Below are positions 1-8,037 of a stretch of 16,033 bases of DNA, piece by piece. Numbering within the stretch: the first letter of the stretch is position 1; every line of letters begins with the position of its first letter. Made by a program: the position numbers and the translations under genes. The notes beneath the pieces are model-generated. The model did not search any database. It was given only the letters and a program-made list of their open reading frames with translations, and had not been told where the DNA came from. Source of the stretch: Gammaproteobacteria bacterium (GTDB lineage Bacteria; Pseudomonadota; Gammaproteobacteria; Steroidobacterales; Steroidobacteraceae); assembly GCA_005877965.1 (NCBI GenBank), contig VBNP01000113.1, forward strand, positions 1-16,033, written 5' to 3'.

Positions 1-1
1 C

Positions 2-2764
2 CTGGTGGGACGCAGCTTCAAGCTCCACCGCCCGCGCGGCATCTGGTCGTGCGGCGTCGAGGAGCCGAGCGCGCTGGTGGATATCGGCCAGGGGGCGCGC
101 CGCACGCCGAATGTGCGCACGACGCTCCTGCCGCTCGCCGAGGGACTCGCCGCCGAGAGCGTGAACTGCTGGCCGAGCGTTGGGTTCGACGTCGGCGCAC
201 TCGCGGGGGCGTGTGCGGCGCTCCTGCCCGCGGGGTTCTACTACAAGACCTTCAAGTGGCCGAACTGGCACTGGTTCGAGCCGGCCATCCGGCGCATGGC
301 GGGCCTGGGCAGGGCCCCCACCGCGCCCGACGCCGATCACTATGAAGAAGTCGCAGCGGACGCCGACGTGCTCGTCATCGGCGCGGGCGTGGCGGGACTG
401 GCCTCCGCCGTGGCGGCGGCGCGCGCGGGTGCGCGCACCCTGCTGCTCGCAAGCGGTGCGCAGGTGGGGGGCGCGCTCTCCTGGGACGCCGATCCGCAAG
501 CGGCCGCGCTCGCGGCGAGCGCGCGGCAGCTGGGCGTTCGGATCCAGCTGCGCACGGTGGCGTTCGGCATCTACGACCACAACCTGGTGTGTGCCGCCGA
601 GAGCGTCAGTTCCGAGGGCGCTACCGATCTGCCCGGGTGCGTGTTGCGCGAGCGGCTGTGGAAAATCCGCGCCCGGGCCATTGTGGCCGCCGCTGGCGCC
701 CTCGAGCGCCCGCTCCTGTTCCCGGACAACGACCGCCCGGGCGTGATGCTCGCCTCGGCCGCGCACAAGTACGTGCAGGCCTTTGGGGTCGCGTGCGGGC
801 GGCGCGCGGTCATCGCCGCGAACAGCGACGGCGCCTACCGGGTGGCCGCATCGCTCGCTGCCGCGGGCGTTGAGATCCTCGCTGTCGTCGACCGCCGCGA
901 AGGAGCAGCGCCGATCGCGGGTGCCGCGGGCATGCGCGTCCTGACAGGCGCGACGCTCACGGCCGTGCACGGCGCGCGCTCGGTGCGCGGTTGCACGGTG
1001 GTGCCGCTCGCGGGCGGCCGCGGCGAGCGCCTGCACTGCGATCTCATTCTGAACGCGGGCGGCTACGCGCCGGCCGTGCACCTGCACTCCCAGGCGGGCG
1101 GCAAGCTGCGCTGGGTTGCCGAGAGCGCGATGTTCGTGCCGGACGGCGCGGCGCCGGGCCTTACGAGCGTGGGCGCGTGCGCCGGTGTGCTGGCGCGCGA
1201 GCCGGCGGTGAGCCACGCGAGTGAAACGGGGGAGGCGCTGGCGCACGGCCGCGTGCCCCCCCAGGCGCCGGTCGGTGGGGCGGGGAGGTCGGATGCCATC
1301 ACCCGCGTGCCGGGCGTCCGTGGCAAGCAGTTCGTCGATCTGCACAACGACGTGCTGGCCGAGGACGTGGCACTGGCGGCCCGCGAGAACTACCGCTCGG
1401 TGGAGCATCTGAAGCGCTACACCACCACCGGCATGGGGACCGACCAGGGCAAGACGAGCAACATCAACGCGCTCATTTTGATGGGCGAATACACCAGCCA
1501 GGCCCCCGCGCAGGTCGGCACGACGCGCTTTCGGCCGCCGTTTGCGCCGGTGACGCTCGGCATGATCGCCGGGCGGCGGGTGGGCGCACTGTACCGGCCC
1601 TTGAAGCGCCTGCCGGCGCACGACTGGCACGCCGCGCAGGGCGCGCTGTTCGAAACCTTCGGCGACTGGTGCCGGCCGGCCGCCTACCCGCGGCCCGGTG
1701 AGGCGCTCGAGGCCGCCGCGCAGCGCGAGGCCGGAACGGTCAGAGAGTGCGCCGGGCTCTTTGATGGTTCGCCGCTCGGGAAGCTCGAAGTGTTCGGCCC
1801 CGATGCCGCGCGCTTCCTGGATCTCATGTATGTCGGCACGATGTCGACGCTCAGGATCGGCCAGGCGCGCTACGGCGTGCTGCTGAACGAGAACGGCACG
1901 CTCGTGGACGATGGCATCGTGGCGCGCCTTTCCGAGCAGCGCTACTGGGTGAATACCACCACCGCCGGCTTCGATCGCACCACGGCCGCGTTCGAGGAAT
2001 GGCTGCAGTGCGAGTACGTAAACCTCAAGGTCCTCATCACACCGGTGACCTCGCGCTGGGCCAACATCACGGTCGCAGGTCCCCGCGCCTGGGAGTGGCT
2101 CGCGAGGCTCGGATTCGAGGCGGCGCTCGCCCCGGCGGCGATGCCGCACATGACGCTGCGCGACAGCGCGTGGGAGGGCATGCCGCTGCGTGTGCTGCGC
2201 GCGAGCTTCAGCGGCGAGCTCGGCTACGAGGTGAACCTGCCCGCCGCACACGCCGCAGCGCTGCTCGCTCGCCTGTGGGCGCAGGCCGGTGAGCTCGGCG
2301 CGGCGCTCTACGGCATCGAGGCCCTGCAGGTGATGCGCGTGGAGAAGGGCTACATTCACATCGGCACCGACACCGACGGCACCACGCTCCCCGGCGATGT
2401 CGGCTTGGCGCGCGGTATCGAGCGCAAGGCAGCGCCCTTCGTGGGGCGGCGCTCGCTCCTGCGGCCGGCCTCGCGCGATCCGACGCGACTGCAGCTCGTG
2501 GGACTGATCCCGCTCGATGGACGCACGCCCCTGCCGGTGGGCGCACAGATTGCCCCTCGACCGCCGCCCGCATTCACCGAGGGTCACGTCACCTCGAGCT
2601 ACCGCAGCCCGGTGCTCGGGACCCCGGTCGCGCTCGCCATGCTCAGAGGCGGCTCGCAGCGCACGGGCGAGGAGCTGCGCGTGCACCATCTGGGAACGAG
2701 TATCGGCGCGCGGGTCGTGAAGCCGCCGTTCGTCGATCCGGCCGGAGCGCGCGTTCATGGCTGA
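2..2764 (+). CDS. soxA: Sarcosine oxidase alpha subunit, 5'-truncated by window edge
   Basis: Large subunit of heterotetrameric sarcosine oxidase, a cytoplasmic enzyme that demethylates sarcosine to glycine and passes the methyl carbon to tetrahydrofolate. The reading frame is open from base 2 (Leu-Val-Gly-Arg-Ser-Phe). The GTG at 5 is an internal codon, because family members carry about 80 more N-terminal residues ending in this VGRSFK-HRPRGI stretch; the true start lies upstream of the window. Counting from the GTG, a ferredoxin-like-fold remnant is followed by FYYKTFKWP (about 79-86), then a Rossmann nucleotide-binding motif VIGAGVAGLAS with glycines 126, 128 and 131. A GcvT-type folate-binding domain fills about 540-919. 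The stop codon overlaps soxG by 8 bp, which indicates one operon; soxB and soxD would be expected to the left, as in the usual soxBDAG order. The family assignment is secure; substrate specificity is inferred from homology. Confidence 0.95.
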   Translation: MVGRSFKLHRPRGIWSCGVEEPSALVDIGQGARRTPNVRTTLLPLAEGLAAESVNCWPSVGFDVGALAGACAALLPAGFYYKTFKWPNWHWFEPAIRRMAGLGRAPTAPDADHYEEVAADADVLVIGAGVAGLASAVAAARAGARTLLLASGAQVGGALSWDADPQAAALAASARQLGVRIQLRTVAFGIYDHNLVCAAESVSSEGATDLPGCVLRERLWKIRARAIVAAAGALERPLLFPDNDRPGVMLASAAHKYVQAFGVACGRRAVIAANSDGAYRVAASLAAAGVEILAVVDRREGAAPIAGAAGMRVLTGATLTAVHGARSVRGCTVVPLAGGRGERLHCDLILNAGGYAPAVHLHSQAGGKLRWVAESAMFVPDGAAPGLTSVGACAGVLAREPAVSHASETGEALAHGRVPPQAPVGGAGRSDAITRVPGVRGKQFVDLHNDVLAEDVALAARENYRSVEHLKRYTTTGMGTDQGKTSNINALILMGEYTSQAPAQVGTTRFRPPFAPVTLGMIAGRRVGALYRPLKRLPAHDWHAAQGALFETFGDWCRPAAYPRPGEALEAAAQREAGTVRECAGLFDGSPLGKLEVFGPDAARFLDLMYVGTMSTLRIGQARYGVLLNENGTLVDDGIVARLSEQRYWVNTTTAGFDRTTAAFEEWLQCEYVNLKVLITPVTSRWANITVAGPRAWEWLARLGFEAALAPAAMPHMTLRDSAWEGMPLRVLRASFSGELGYEVNLPAAHAAALLARLWAQAGELGAALYGIEALQVMRVEKGYIHIGTDTDGTTLPGDVGLARGIERKAAPFVGRRSLLRPASRDPTRLQLVGLIPLDGRTPLPVGAQIAPRPPPAFTEGHVTSSYRSPVLGTPVALAMLRGGSQRTGEELRVHHLGTSIGARVVKPPFVDPAGARVHG

Positions 2765-3302
2765 AGCGAGCGCACAGATCGGGCCCCTCCAGGGCGCAGG
2801 ACTCACGCTGCGCCTGGATGAGACCCGGCAGGCCGCCGCGCTACGCTACTTCGAGGCCGGCGGAGCGTTCGCGCGCGCGGTGCACGCTGCGACCGGCGTA
2901 GCGCTGCCGGCGGTGTTGGGGGCCGTTGAGGCCGGCGCCGGCGAGCTCACCCTTGCCTGGCGCAGTCCCAGGGAGACTCTGCTGCTGACCCCGAGCGCCG
3001 CGCGCCTGGCGCAGATCGAGGAACAGCTCGCGGGCGCGGGGGAGGGCTGTCTCGTGAACCTGACCGGCGGCGTGCAGGTGCTGCGCCTGACCGGCGATCG
3101 GATCGCCGATCTTCTGCGTCGCCTGGGCGGCACGGCTTGCGTTCCGGCCGCGGGTGAGGCGCGCCGCTCACGCCTGGCCGACGTGCCGGTGCTGGCGCTA
3201 TGCGTGCGGGCAGGCGAGACGCTGCTGGTCGTGGATCGTGGCTATGCCGAGCACTTGTTGCTCTGGATCCGCGAGACGCTGCTGGACTTCCCCGACCCGT
3301 GA
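2757..3302 (+). CDS. soxG: Sarcosine oxidase gamma subunit
   Basis: Small GcvT-like subunit of heterotetrameric sarcosine oxidase, 181 residues, close to the usual length of about 180-200. The ATG at 2757 lies inside the last codons of soxA (8-bp overlap), typical of translational coupling. The sequence is Ala/Leu/Arg-rich with no signal peptide or membrane segment. A central stretch (about 97-120, CLVNLTGGVQVLRLTGDR) and the C-terminal half (about 140-175, with VLALCVRAGETLLVVDRGYAEHLL split over two strands) resemble the folate-barrel fold of SoxG. SoxG proteins are poorly conserved, so the position directly after soxA supports the call as much as the sequence does. It is followed 29 bp later by the convergent end of glpK, so the operon ends here. 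Confidence 0.87.
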   Translation: MAEASAQIGPLQGAGLTLRLDETRQAAALRYFEAGGAFARAVHAATGVALPAVLGAVEAGAGELTLAWRSPRETLLLTPSAARLAQIEEQLAGAGEGCLVNLTGGVQVLRLTGDRIADLLRRLGGTACVPAAGEARRSRLADVPVLALCVRAGETLLVVDRGYAEHLLLWIRETLLDFPDP

Positions 3303-3331
3303 AGGGGCCCCGAGGCGCGCCGAGGTCAGGA

Positions 3332-4843
3332 TCATAGCCGGTCAGGCGCCGGCGGCGCGTGCAGCGTGCGGCTCACGGCGTCGCGCCATCCGGCGATGAG
3401 CGCCGCGCGCCGGGCCGCCGGCATTTTCGGCGCGAAGACCGCCGCGGTTGCGTAGGTGCCGGCGGCGGCCGCGAGGTCGCTCCAGACTCCGGTGGCGAGC
3501 CCGGCGAGAAACGCCGCGCCGAGCGCGGTGGTCTCGAGCTCCACCGGCCGCTCGACCCTCGCTTCCAGCACGTCCGCGAGGAACTGGCAGAACCAGTCGT
3601 TCGCCGCCATGCCCCCATCGACGCGGATGGCATCCGCACGGCGCGCGCCATCGCGCTGCATGGCCTGCGTCAGATCGAGGGTCTGAAAAGCGACCGACTC
3701 GAGCGCCGCGCGGGCGAGATGGGCCCCCGAGGCATCGAGCGTCAGGCCGCAGATCAGCCCGCGGGCATTCGGCTCCCAGTGCGGCGCCCCGAGCCCCACG
3801 AATGCCGGCACCAGGTACACACCGTGATTGTCCGGCACGCGCGCCGCCGCCGCGGCGCTCTCGGCCGCTTCGCGGATGACCTTCAAACCGTCACGCAGCC
3901 ACTTGATAGCCGCTCCGGCGACGAAAATGGATCCCTCCATGGCGTAGGCGATGCGACCGCCGATGCGATACGCCGGCGTCGTGAGCATGCGGTTCTCGGA
4001 GGTGACCGCCACCTCGCCGGTGTTGAGCAGCAGGAAGCAGCCGGTGCCATACGTGGACTTTGCCATGCCGGGCCTGAAGCAGGCCTGTCCGATGAGCGCG
4101 GCCTGCTGATCGCCGGCGATACCGGCCACCGGCAGCGCGCGCCCGAAGAGCGCCGCCTCCGTGGCGCCGTAGACCTCGCTGCTGTCGCGAACCTCCGGCA
4201 GCAGGGCGCGCGGCACGCGGATGAGGGCGAGCAGCTCCTCGTCCCAGGCCTGGGCGTGAATGTTGAACAAGAGTGTGCGCGAGGCGTTGGTAATGTCCGT
4301 CGCGTGCACGCGCCCGCCCGTGAGGCGCCACAGGAGAAACGTATCGATGGTGCCGAACGCCAGCTCACCGCGCTCGGCGCGTGCGCGCGCCCCCGCCACG
4401 TGATCGAGCATCCAGGCGACCTTGGTGCCGGAGAAGTACGGGTCGAGCAGCAGGCCCGTCTTGCGACGAACCAGGGGCTCGGCGCCCGCGGCCTTGAGCG
4501 CCGCGCACGTCTCCGCCGTGCGCCGGTCCTGCCAGACGATGGCGCGATGGATCGGCTTGCCGGTGGCGCGCTCCCAGATGACCGCCGTCTCGCGCTGATT
4601 GGTGATGCCGAGCGCCGCGATGCCCGCTACGCCGCCACTGACGCGTTCGATGACCTCGCGCACCGTCGCGAGCGTGTCGCGCCAGATGTCCTCCGCGTCG
4701 TGCTCGACCCATCCGGAGGCGGGGTAGTGCTGCTGGAGCTCGCGACGCGCGCTGGCGAGGGCGCGTGCCGTCGCGTCAAATACGATGGCGCGCGTCGAAG
4801 TGGTGCCCTGGTCGATGGCGAGGACGTGTCGCGGTGTGCTCAT
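3332..4843 (-). CDS. glpK: Glycerol kinase
   Basis: ATP-dependent phosphorylation of glycerol to sn-glycerol 3-phosphate in the cytoplasm; FGGY sugar-kinase family. The 503 residues match the usual full length of about 500. Visible landmarks are the phosphate loop DQGTTSTR (11-18), glycerol-binding NQRET with R84 and E85, Y136 in DPYFSGTK, catalytic base D245 in GDQQAAL, the ATP-site STYGTGCF (263-270), MEGSIFVAGAAIKWLRD (302-318) and the C-terminal VDGGMAANDWF. These positions fall within a residue of the E. coli enzyme as I remember it, so the protein should be active. The start ATG is chosen because MSTPRHVLAIDQGTT fits the family N-terminus; the ribosome-binding site is weak (GAGCGG-like). 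The gene is convergent with soxG and divergent from the first receptor gene. No glpF or glpD is in view, so its presence here looks like a neighbour effect rather than part of the flanking pathway. Confidence 0.97.
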   Translation of the reverse strand: MSTPRHVLAIDQGTTSTRAIVFDATARALASARRELQQHYPASGWVEHDAEDIWRDTLATVREVIERVSGGVAGIAALGITNQRETAVIWERATGKPIHRAIVWQDRRTAETCAALKAAGAEPLVRRKTGLLLDPYFSGTKVAWMLDHVAGARARAERGELAFGTIDTFLLWRLTGGRVHATDITNASRTLLFNIHAQAWDEELLALIRVPRALLPEVRDSSEVYGATEAALFGRALPVAGIAGDQQAALIGQACFRPGMAKSTYGTGCFLLLNTGEVAVTSENRMLTTPAYRIGGRIAYAMEGSIFVAGAAIKWLRDGLKVIREAAESAAAAARVPDNHGVYLVPAFVGLGAPHWEPNARGLICGLTLDASGAHLARAALESVAFQTLDLTQAMQRDGARRADAIRVDGGMAANDWFCQFLADVLEARVERPVELETTALGAAFLAGLATGVWSDLAAAAGTYATAAVFAPKMPAARRAALIAGWRDAVSRTLHAPPAPDRL

Positions 4844-4901
4844 GGCGTGTGGGGCCGCTCAGAGATGCGCTTTACACCGGCATTCCCCTTGAGAGCCAGC
4901 G

Positions 4902-4930
4902 AGCATAGCCCTGATGCTTCCGCGCAACAA
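4902..4930 (-). promoter_or_regulatory. Possible sigma-70 promoter for glpK
   Basis: On the minus strand, TTGTTG (4925-4930 read in reverse) and TATGCT (4902-4907) are separated by 17 bp, about 58 bp upstream of the glpK start codon. The match to TTGACA/TATAAT is moderate (3-4 of 6 in each box), and high-G+C genomes give such matches by chance. Spacing and placement are right; strength is unknown. Confidence 0.3.
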
Positions 4931-5047
4931 CGACGCTATGACCATCGACGCAGGTGTGAAAAGCTAGAGATCAGCGGAGTTTCGCCCGCGAGCCGTTCTC
5001 ATCAGGCGCGCGGGAAGCGCTTGCGTAATGCCCGGATGACGCGTTTA

Positions 5048-5077
5048 TTCAAGCGCGACCCGGGTGAGTGGTATAGA
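5048..5077 (+). promoter_or_regulatory. Likely promoter of receptor 1
   Basis: TTCAAG (5048-5053) and TATAGA (5072-5077) are 18 bp apart, with TG one base before the -10 box (extended -10 form, TGGTATAGA). The same two hexamers at the same 18-bp spacing occur in copy B at 10142-10171, which is the main support. The predicted transcript start is near 5084, giving a leader of roughly 70 nt. Confidence 0.55.
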
Positions 5078-5092
5078 ACGTTGACGGGGAGC

Positions 5093-5106
5093 CGCCTGGG
5101 CGGGCG
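5093..5106 (+). promoter_or_regulatory. Small conserved leader hairpin, copy A
   Basis: CGCC (5093-5096) pairs with GGCG (5103-5106) around the loop TGGGCG. The corresponding copy B sequence forms a 5-bp stem with loop TGGGCA. It sits about 10 nt after the predicted transcription start, so it could cap the 5' end of the mRNA. The stem is short and its role is unproven. Confidence 0.3.
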
Positions 5107-5142
5107 TAGAGCGTTCGAGTGGGGAAATCACAACCAACCCTC

Positions 5143-5148
5143 GGGGGG
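5143..5148 (+). promoter_or_regulatory. G-run probably serving as ribosome binding site of receptor 1
   Basis: GGGGGG ends 7 nt before the ATG at 5156. It is not a textbook AGGAGG, but the same run lies 8 nt before the second receptor's ATG. This fixes 5156 as the start rather than the upstream in-frame ATG at 5036. Confidence 0.5.
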
Positions 5149-5155
5149 CAACGCG

Positions 5156-7915
5156 ATGAAGCTTAATTCGAAGATCTCGGCGGCCGTTGCGGCGATCCTC
5201 AGTGCGCCGGCAACGGCGATCGTCTTCGCCGCGCCGGCGGACACGGCGACCGCGACGGGTTCGGCGATCGAACTGGAGGAAGTGATCGTCACGGCGAACC
5301 GCCGCGAGGAGAACATGCAGAACGTGCCGATCACGATTCAGGCACTCACGGGCGACACCCTGACCAAGCTGAACGTGACCACCTTCGATGACTACGTCAA
5401 GTACCTGCCGAACGTCACGTCGCAAGGCCTCGGCCCCGGCCAGAACAACATCTACATGCGCGGCCTGTCGACGGCCGTCGGCGCCCTGCAGGGATCCGGG
5501 GTGGTCGGCAGCTTCCCCAATGTCGCGGTCTATCTCGACGACCAGTCCGGACAGCTGCCCGGGCGTAACCTCGACATCTATGCCGCCGACCTCGAGCGTA
5601 TCGAGGTGCTCGAAGGCCCGCAGGGCACGCTGTTCGGCGCCGGTGCGCAGGCCGGCGTCGTTCGCTACATCACGAACAAGCCCAAGCTCGATGGCGTCGA
5701 AGCGAACGTATCGGCCGGCTACGCGACCACCGCGCACGGCGACCCGAGCAACACGCTCGAGGCGGTCCTCAACCTGCCAGTGAGCGACAATTTCGCCGTT
5801 CGGGGCGTGATCTACAACGAATCCCGCGGTGGCTACATCAACAACATCCCCGGGACTTTCGCGCGCCGCGCCACCGACCTCGGCATCCATTACGCGTACA
5901 CGCAATATCACAGCACCTGGAAGGCTGGTCTCCCGCAAACGGTGCCGGCCAACAGCGTCACGATCAACAACGGCCTGATCACCGACAAGGCGATCAACCC
6001 GGTCGTCTACAAGGGCATCCGCGTCCAGGGACTCGTGAAGTTCAGCGACGACTGGAACCTGCTGCTGGCCCAGTCCTACCAGAACATGGAGGCGGACGGC
6101 GTGTTCGCCGAGCAGCGCACTGATTCACTCGGCAACCCGCAGCCCTCGCTCACGGTGCAGCTCTACAACCCGTCGTTCACCAAGGACAAGTTCACGAACA
6201 CGTCCTGGGCCCTGAACGGCCGACTCGGTGCGCTCAGGGCCGTGTACACCGGCAGCTACCTGGTGCGCAACGTGGAGCAGGTCCAGGACTACACGAACTA
6301 CGCGCGCGGTCCGTACGTCGACTACTACCAGTGCGACAATCCGAGCTACACCAAGGCGAATAGCTATCATCTGGATCCGACCAAGGCGTTCTGCGCATCG
6401 CCGTCCTCGACGTGGCGCGACACCGAGAGGAATACTCATCTGAGCCACGAATTTCGTCTGAGCACGCCCAACGACTGGCGCGTGCGCGCGATCGGCGGCT
6501 TGTTCTACGAGGACCTCAAGGTCGGGGAAGTCGTCGACTGGAACTACCTGACGGATTTCGCTGGATTCCATCCGGTCGCCCCACCGAACGGCTATTTCGT
6601 GGACGGCAGTGGCTCGGTGATTCAGACATCCGGGAGCAACCAGGGCAGGCCGTATAGATTCAATAGTACTTACCCGTGTCCAATCTCAGTTAACCCCAGC
6701 GGGCAGTGCCCGGTTAAATTCGTGGCCAGCGGAATCCCGTCGGTGAACGACCCGAACAATCGGCCGCCCTCGGTAGGGTTCTTCGACGACATCAAGCGTG
6801 GCTACACGCAGAAGGCGATCTTCGGCTCGGTCGACGTCGACCTCATCCCGCAGACCCTCACCCTGACCGCCGGCACCCGTCGCTATTCGATCGACAGCAC
6901 CGAGAAGGGGGCGGTGGTGGGCAGCTTCGGATGCAAGCTGATATTCAGTCCGGCCGCGCCGAATCCCTGCCGCAATCATTCCAACGAGACCAACCTCGAC
7001 TCCCTGAACCTCGACAAGACCGATACGGGCTTCAAGAGCCGCGCCAACCTGACATACAAGGCCACCGCGGACGCGCTCGTCTACTTCACCTGGTCGCAGG
7101 GCTTCCGCGCCGGCGGCTTCAATCGCCCAAACTCGGTGACTTCGGGGCCGCTCGCCGGGATTTTCCTGCCACCGATCGTCTTCAACCCCGATACGCTCAC
7201 CAACAAGGAGATCGGCTGGAAGACCGAGTGGCTGGATCACCGCGTGCAGCTCAACGGCGCGATTTACCAGGAAGACTGGAAGAACGCGCAGATCGCGGTG
7301 TTTGACCCGGGTGCCACCGGCAACCTGACCTTCACCACCAATGGCGGCACGTATCGGGTCAGGGGACTCGAGACCACGCTGGTTGCACGTGTGATGCACT
7401 CACTGACGCTCACCGCGGGGGCTGCCTGGAATCGGACCGAGCTGGTCGATGAAGCCGCCGTTCCGGACTTGCAGGGCAATCCGATCAACTGGGGCTCAAT
7501 TATCGTGAACGGCAAACCGCTCAGCAATCCGGCAGGCGTGAAGGGTGACCCGCTCGCGGGCGCACCACCGTTCCAGGCTAACGCGCGCGCCCGGTACGAA
7601 TTCAACCTCGGGAGTTACCAGGCGTTCGGGCAGCTCGCGGCACTGCACACTGCGCACCAGCTCTCGAGCACCGACCGGCTGACCAAGGACCTGCAGGGCA
7701 ATTCGATCGCCTACGATAACCCCGCCTACACGACCTGGGACGGAGCGCTCGGTCTGTCGAAGGACGCCTGGACCCTGCAGTTTTACGGTGCGAACCTGAC
7801 CGACAAGAAAGCCGACTTGTTTGCGAACGCGCGGCAATGGTACAAGGCGGTGACCGTCAACCGCCCGCGGACCCTCGGCCTCACGTTCAGCTACAGGTTC
7901 TCGGGTCCGAAGTAA
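5156..7915 (+). CDS. TonB-dependent outer-membrane receptor, copy A
   Basis: 919-residue outer-membrane receptor importing an unidentified ligand with energy from TonB-ExbBD. A signal peptide (Lys-containing start, hydrophobic 7-24, likely cleavage near A25-A28) is followed by a TonB box EEVIVTA (41-47) and a plug domain (about 55-185) with NVPITIQALTG, GPGQNNIYMRGL and ERIEVLEGPQGTLFG. The remainder is beta-barrel. Its only six cysteines form three close pairs (393/413, 508/518, 593/605), all in what look like extracellular loops, so clamped loops are likely. The C-terminus reads YRFSGPK, four residues past the usual terminal aromatic. The ATG at 5156 gives a clean signal peptide; an open frame further upstream is not coding. 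The gene is followed by a terminator-like hairpin and TPR-sulfotransferase 1. The ligand cannot be read from the sequence; no iron or B12 genes are nearby. Confidence 0.93.
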   Translation: MKLNSKISAAVAAILSAPATAIVFAAPADTATATGSAIELEEVIVTANRREENMQNVPITIQALTGDTLTKLNVTTFDDYVKYLPNVTSQGLGPGQNNIYMRGLSTAVGALQGSGVVGSFPNVAVYLDDQSGQLPGRNLDIYAADLERIEVLEGPQGTLFGAGAQAGVVRYITNKPKLDGVEANVSAGYATTAHGDPSNTLEAVLNLPVSDNFAVRGVIYNESRGGYINNIPGTFARRATDLGIHYAYTQYHSTWKAGLPQTVPANSVTINNGLITDKAINPVVYKGIRVQGLVKFSDDWNLLLAQSYQNMEADGVFAEQRTDSLGNPQPSLTVQLYNPSFTKDKFTNTSWALNGRLGALRAVYTGSYLVRNVEQVQDYTNYARGPYVDYYQCDNPSYTKANSYHLDPTKAFCASPSSTWRDTERNTHLSHEFRLSTPNDWRVRAIGGLFYEDLKVGEVVDWNYLTDFAGFHPVAPPNGYFVDGSGSVIQTSGSNQGRPYRFNSTYPCPISVNPSGQCPVKFVASGIPSVNDPNNRPPSVGFFDDIKRGYTQKAIFGSVDVDLIPQTLTLTAGTRRYSIDSTEKGAVVGSFGCKLIFSPAAPNPCRNHSNETNLDSLNLDKTDTGFKSRANLTYKATADALVYFTWSQGFRAGGFNRPNSVTSGPLAGIFLPPIVFNPDTLTNKEIGWKTEWLDHRVQLNGAIYQEDWKNAQIAVFDPGATGNLTFTTNGGTYRVRGLETTLVARVMHSLTLTAGAAWNRTELVDEAAVPDLQGNPINWGSIIVNGKPLSNPAGVKGDPLAGAPPFQANARARYEFNLGSYQAFGQLAALHTAHQLSSTDRLTKDLQGNSIAYDNPAYTTWDGALGLSKDAWTLQFYGANLTDKKADLFANARQWYKAVTVNRPRTLGLTFSYRFSGPK

Positions 7916-7965
7916 CGCCGGCCGAGAGACGGCACCCGGACCGCTCGAGTTTCCGTAGAATCCGA

Positions 7966-7990
7966 GGCGGGCAGCGATGCCCGCCTTTTT
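7966..7990 (+). terminator. Rho-independent terminator-like hairpin between receptor 1 and sulfotransferase 1
   Basis: A perfect 8-bp stem GGCGGGCA/TGCCCGCC (7966-7973 and 7978-7985) with GCGA loop is followed by TTTTT (7986-7990). It lies 50 bp after the receptor stop and about 48 bp before the sulfotransferase start. It should end or attenuate the receptor transcript, leaving the sulfotransferase expressed at a lower level or from its own promoter. A TAGAAT hexamer (7956-7961) lies 4 nt before the stem, as does TACAAT in copy B. Confidence 0.8.
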
Positions 7991-8027
7991 CTCGTCCGGA
8001 TCTCGCCCGACGGCGACCGGGTTTCAC

Positions 8028-8031
8028 GAGG
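8028..8031 (+). promoter_or_regulatory. Ribosome binding site of sulfotransferase 1
   Basis: GAGG lies 6 nt upstream of the ATG at 8038. This decides the start against an in-frame ATG at 7837, which would lie inside the receptor gene and upstream of the hairpin. Confidence 0.6.
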
Positions 8032-8037
8032 ACCGCC

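Larger units (their letters stand above)
4844..5155. other. Divergent intergenic region between glpK and receptor 1
   Basis: This is the only gene-free stretch longer than 300 bp. The left half (4844-5035) holds a possible minus-strand promoter for glpK and nothing else I can recognise. The right 120 bp (5036-5155) is the conserved element that recurs before the second receptor gene. An open frame on the plus strand runs through the whole region from inside antisense glpK, but it has no supported start and is explained by high G+C. Confidence 0.7.
5036..5155 (+). promoter_or_regulatory. Conserved upstream/leader element, copy A
   Basis: The 120 bp before the receptor start codon align with 10130-10250 almost without gaps. 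Shared blocks in order are ATGACGCGTT-ATTCAAGC (5036), TGGTATAGAA (5069), GGGGAGCCGCCTGGGC (5087), AAATCACAAC (5125) and a GGGGGG run (5143). The spacing between blocks is kept to within a base or two. Non-coding DNA at this similarity between otherwise diverged paralogues implies selection on promoter and 5' leader functions, or the same regulator acting on both copies. The initial ATG is in frame with the receptor here but hits a stop after 10 codons in copy B, so the conservation is at DNA or RNA level, not as a peptide. Confidence 0.75.

Noticed and set aside
3303..3331. Palindromes GGGGCCCC and GGCGCGCC between soxG and glpK as a bidirectional terminator
   Set aside because: They have no loops and no T-run on either side. 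They are short G+C palindromes expected by composition.
4937..4966. Nine-codon open frame before the conserved element
   Set aside because: There is no ribosome binding site and no counterpart in copy B; chance occurrence.
3359..5155. Open plus-strand frame running antisense through glpK and joining the receptor 1 frame (would make a 1518-residue protein)
   Set aside because: It is antisense to a clearly functional glycerol kinase, and the translated sequence is Arg/Ala/Gly-rich with no recognisable family. The receptor signal peptide begins at 5156. High G+C removes chance stop codons.
5036..5155. Upstream in-frame ATG (MTRLFK...) as receptor 1 start or as a leader peptide
   Set aside because: In copy B the same ATG is followed by a stop after 10 codons and is in another frame. 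The ATG also lies upstream of the predicted promoter, so it would not be transcribed from it.
7837..8037. Longer start for sulfotransferase 1 inside the receptor 1 gene
   Set aside because: It would overlap the conserved receptor C-terminus and cross the terminator hairpin. ATG 8038 has GAGG at proper spacing and matches the paralogue N-terminus.
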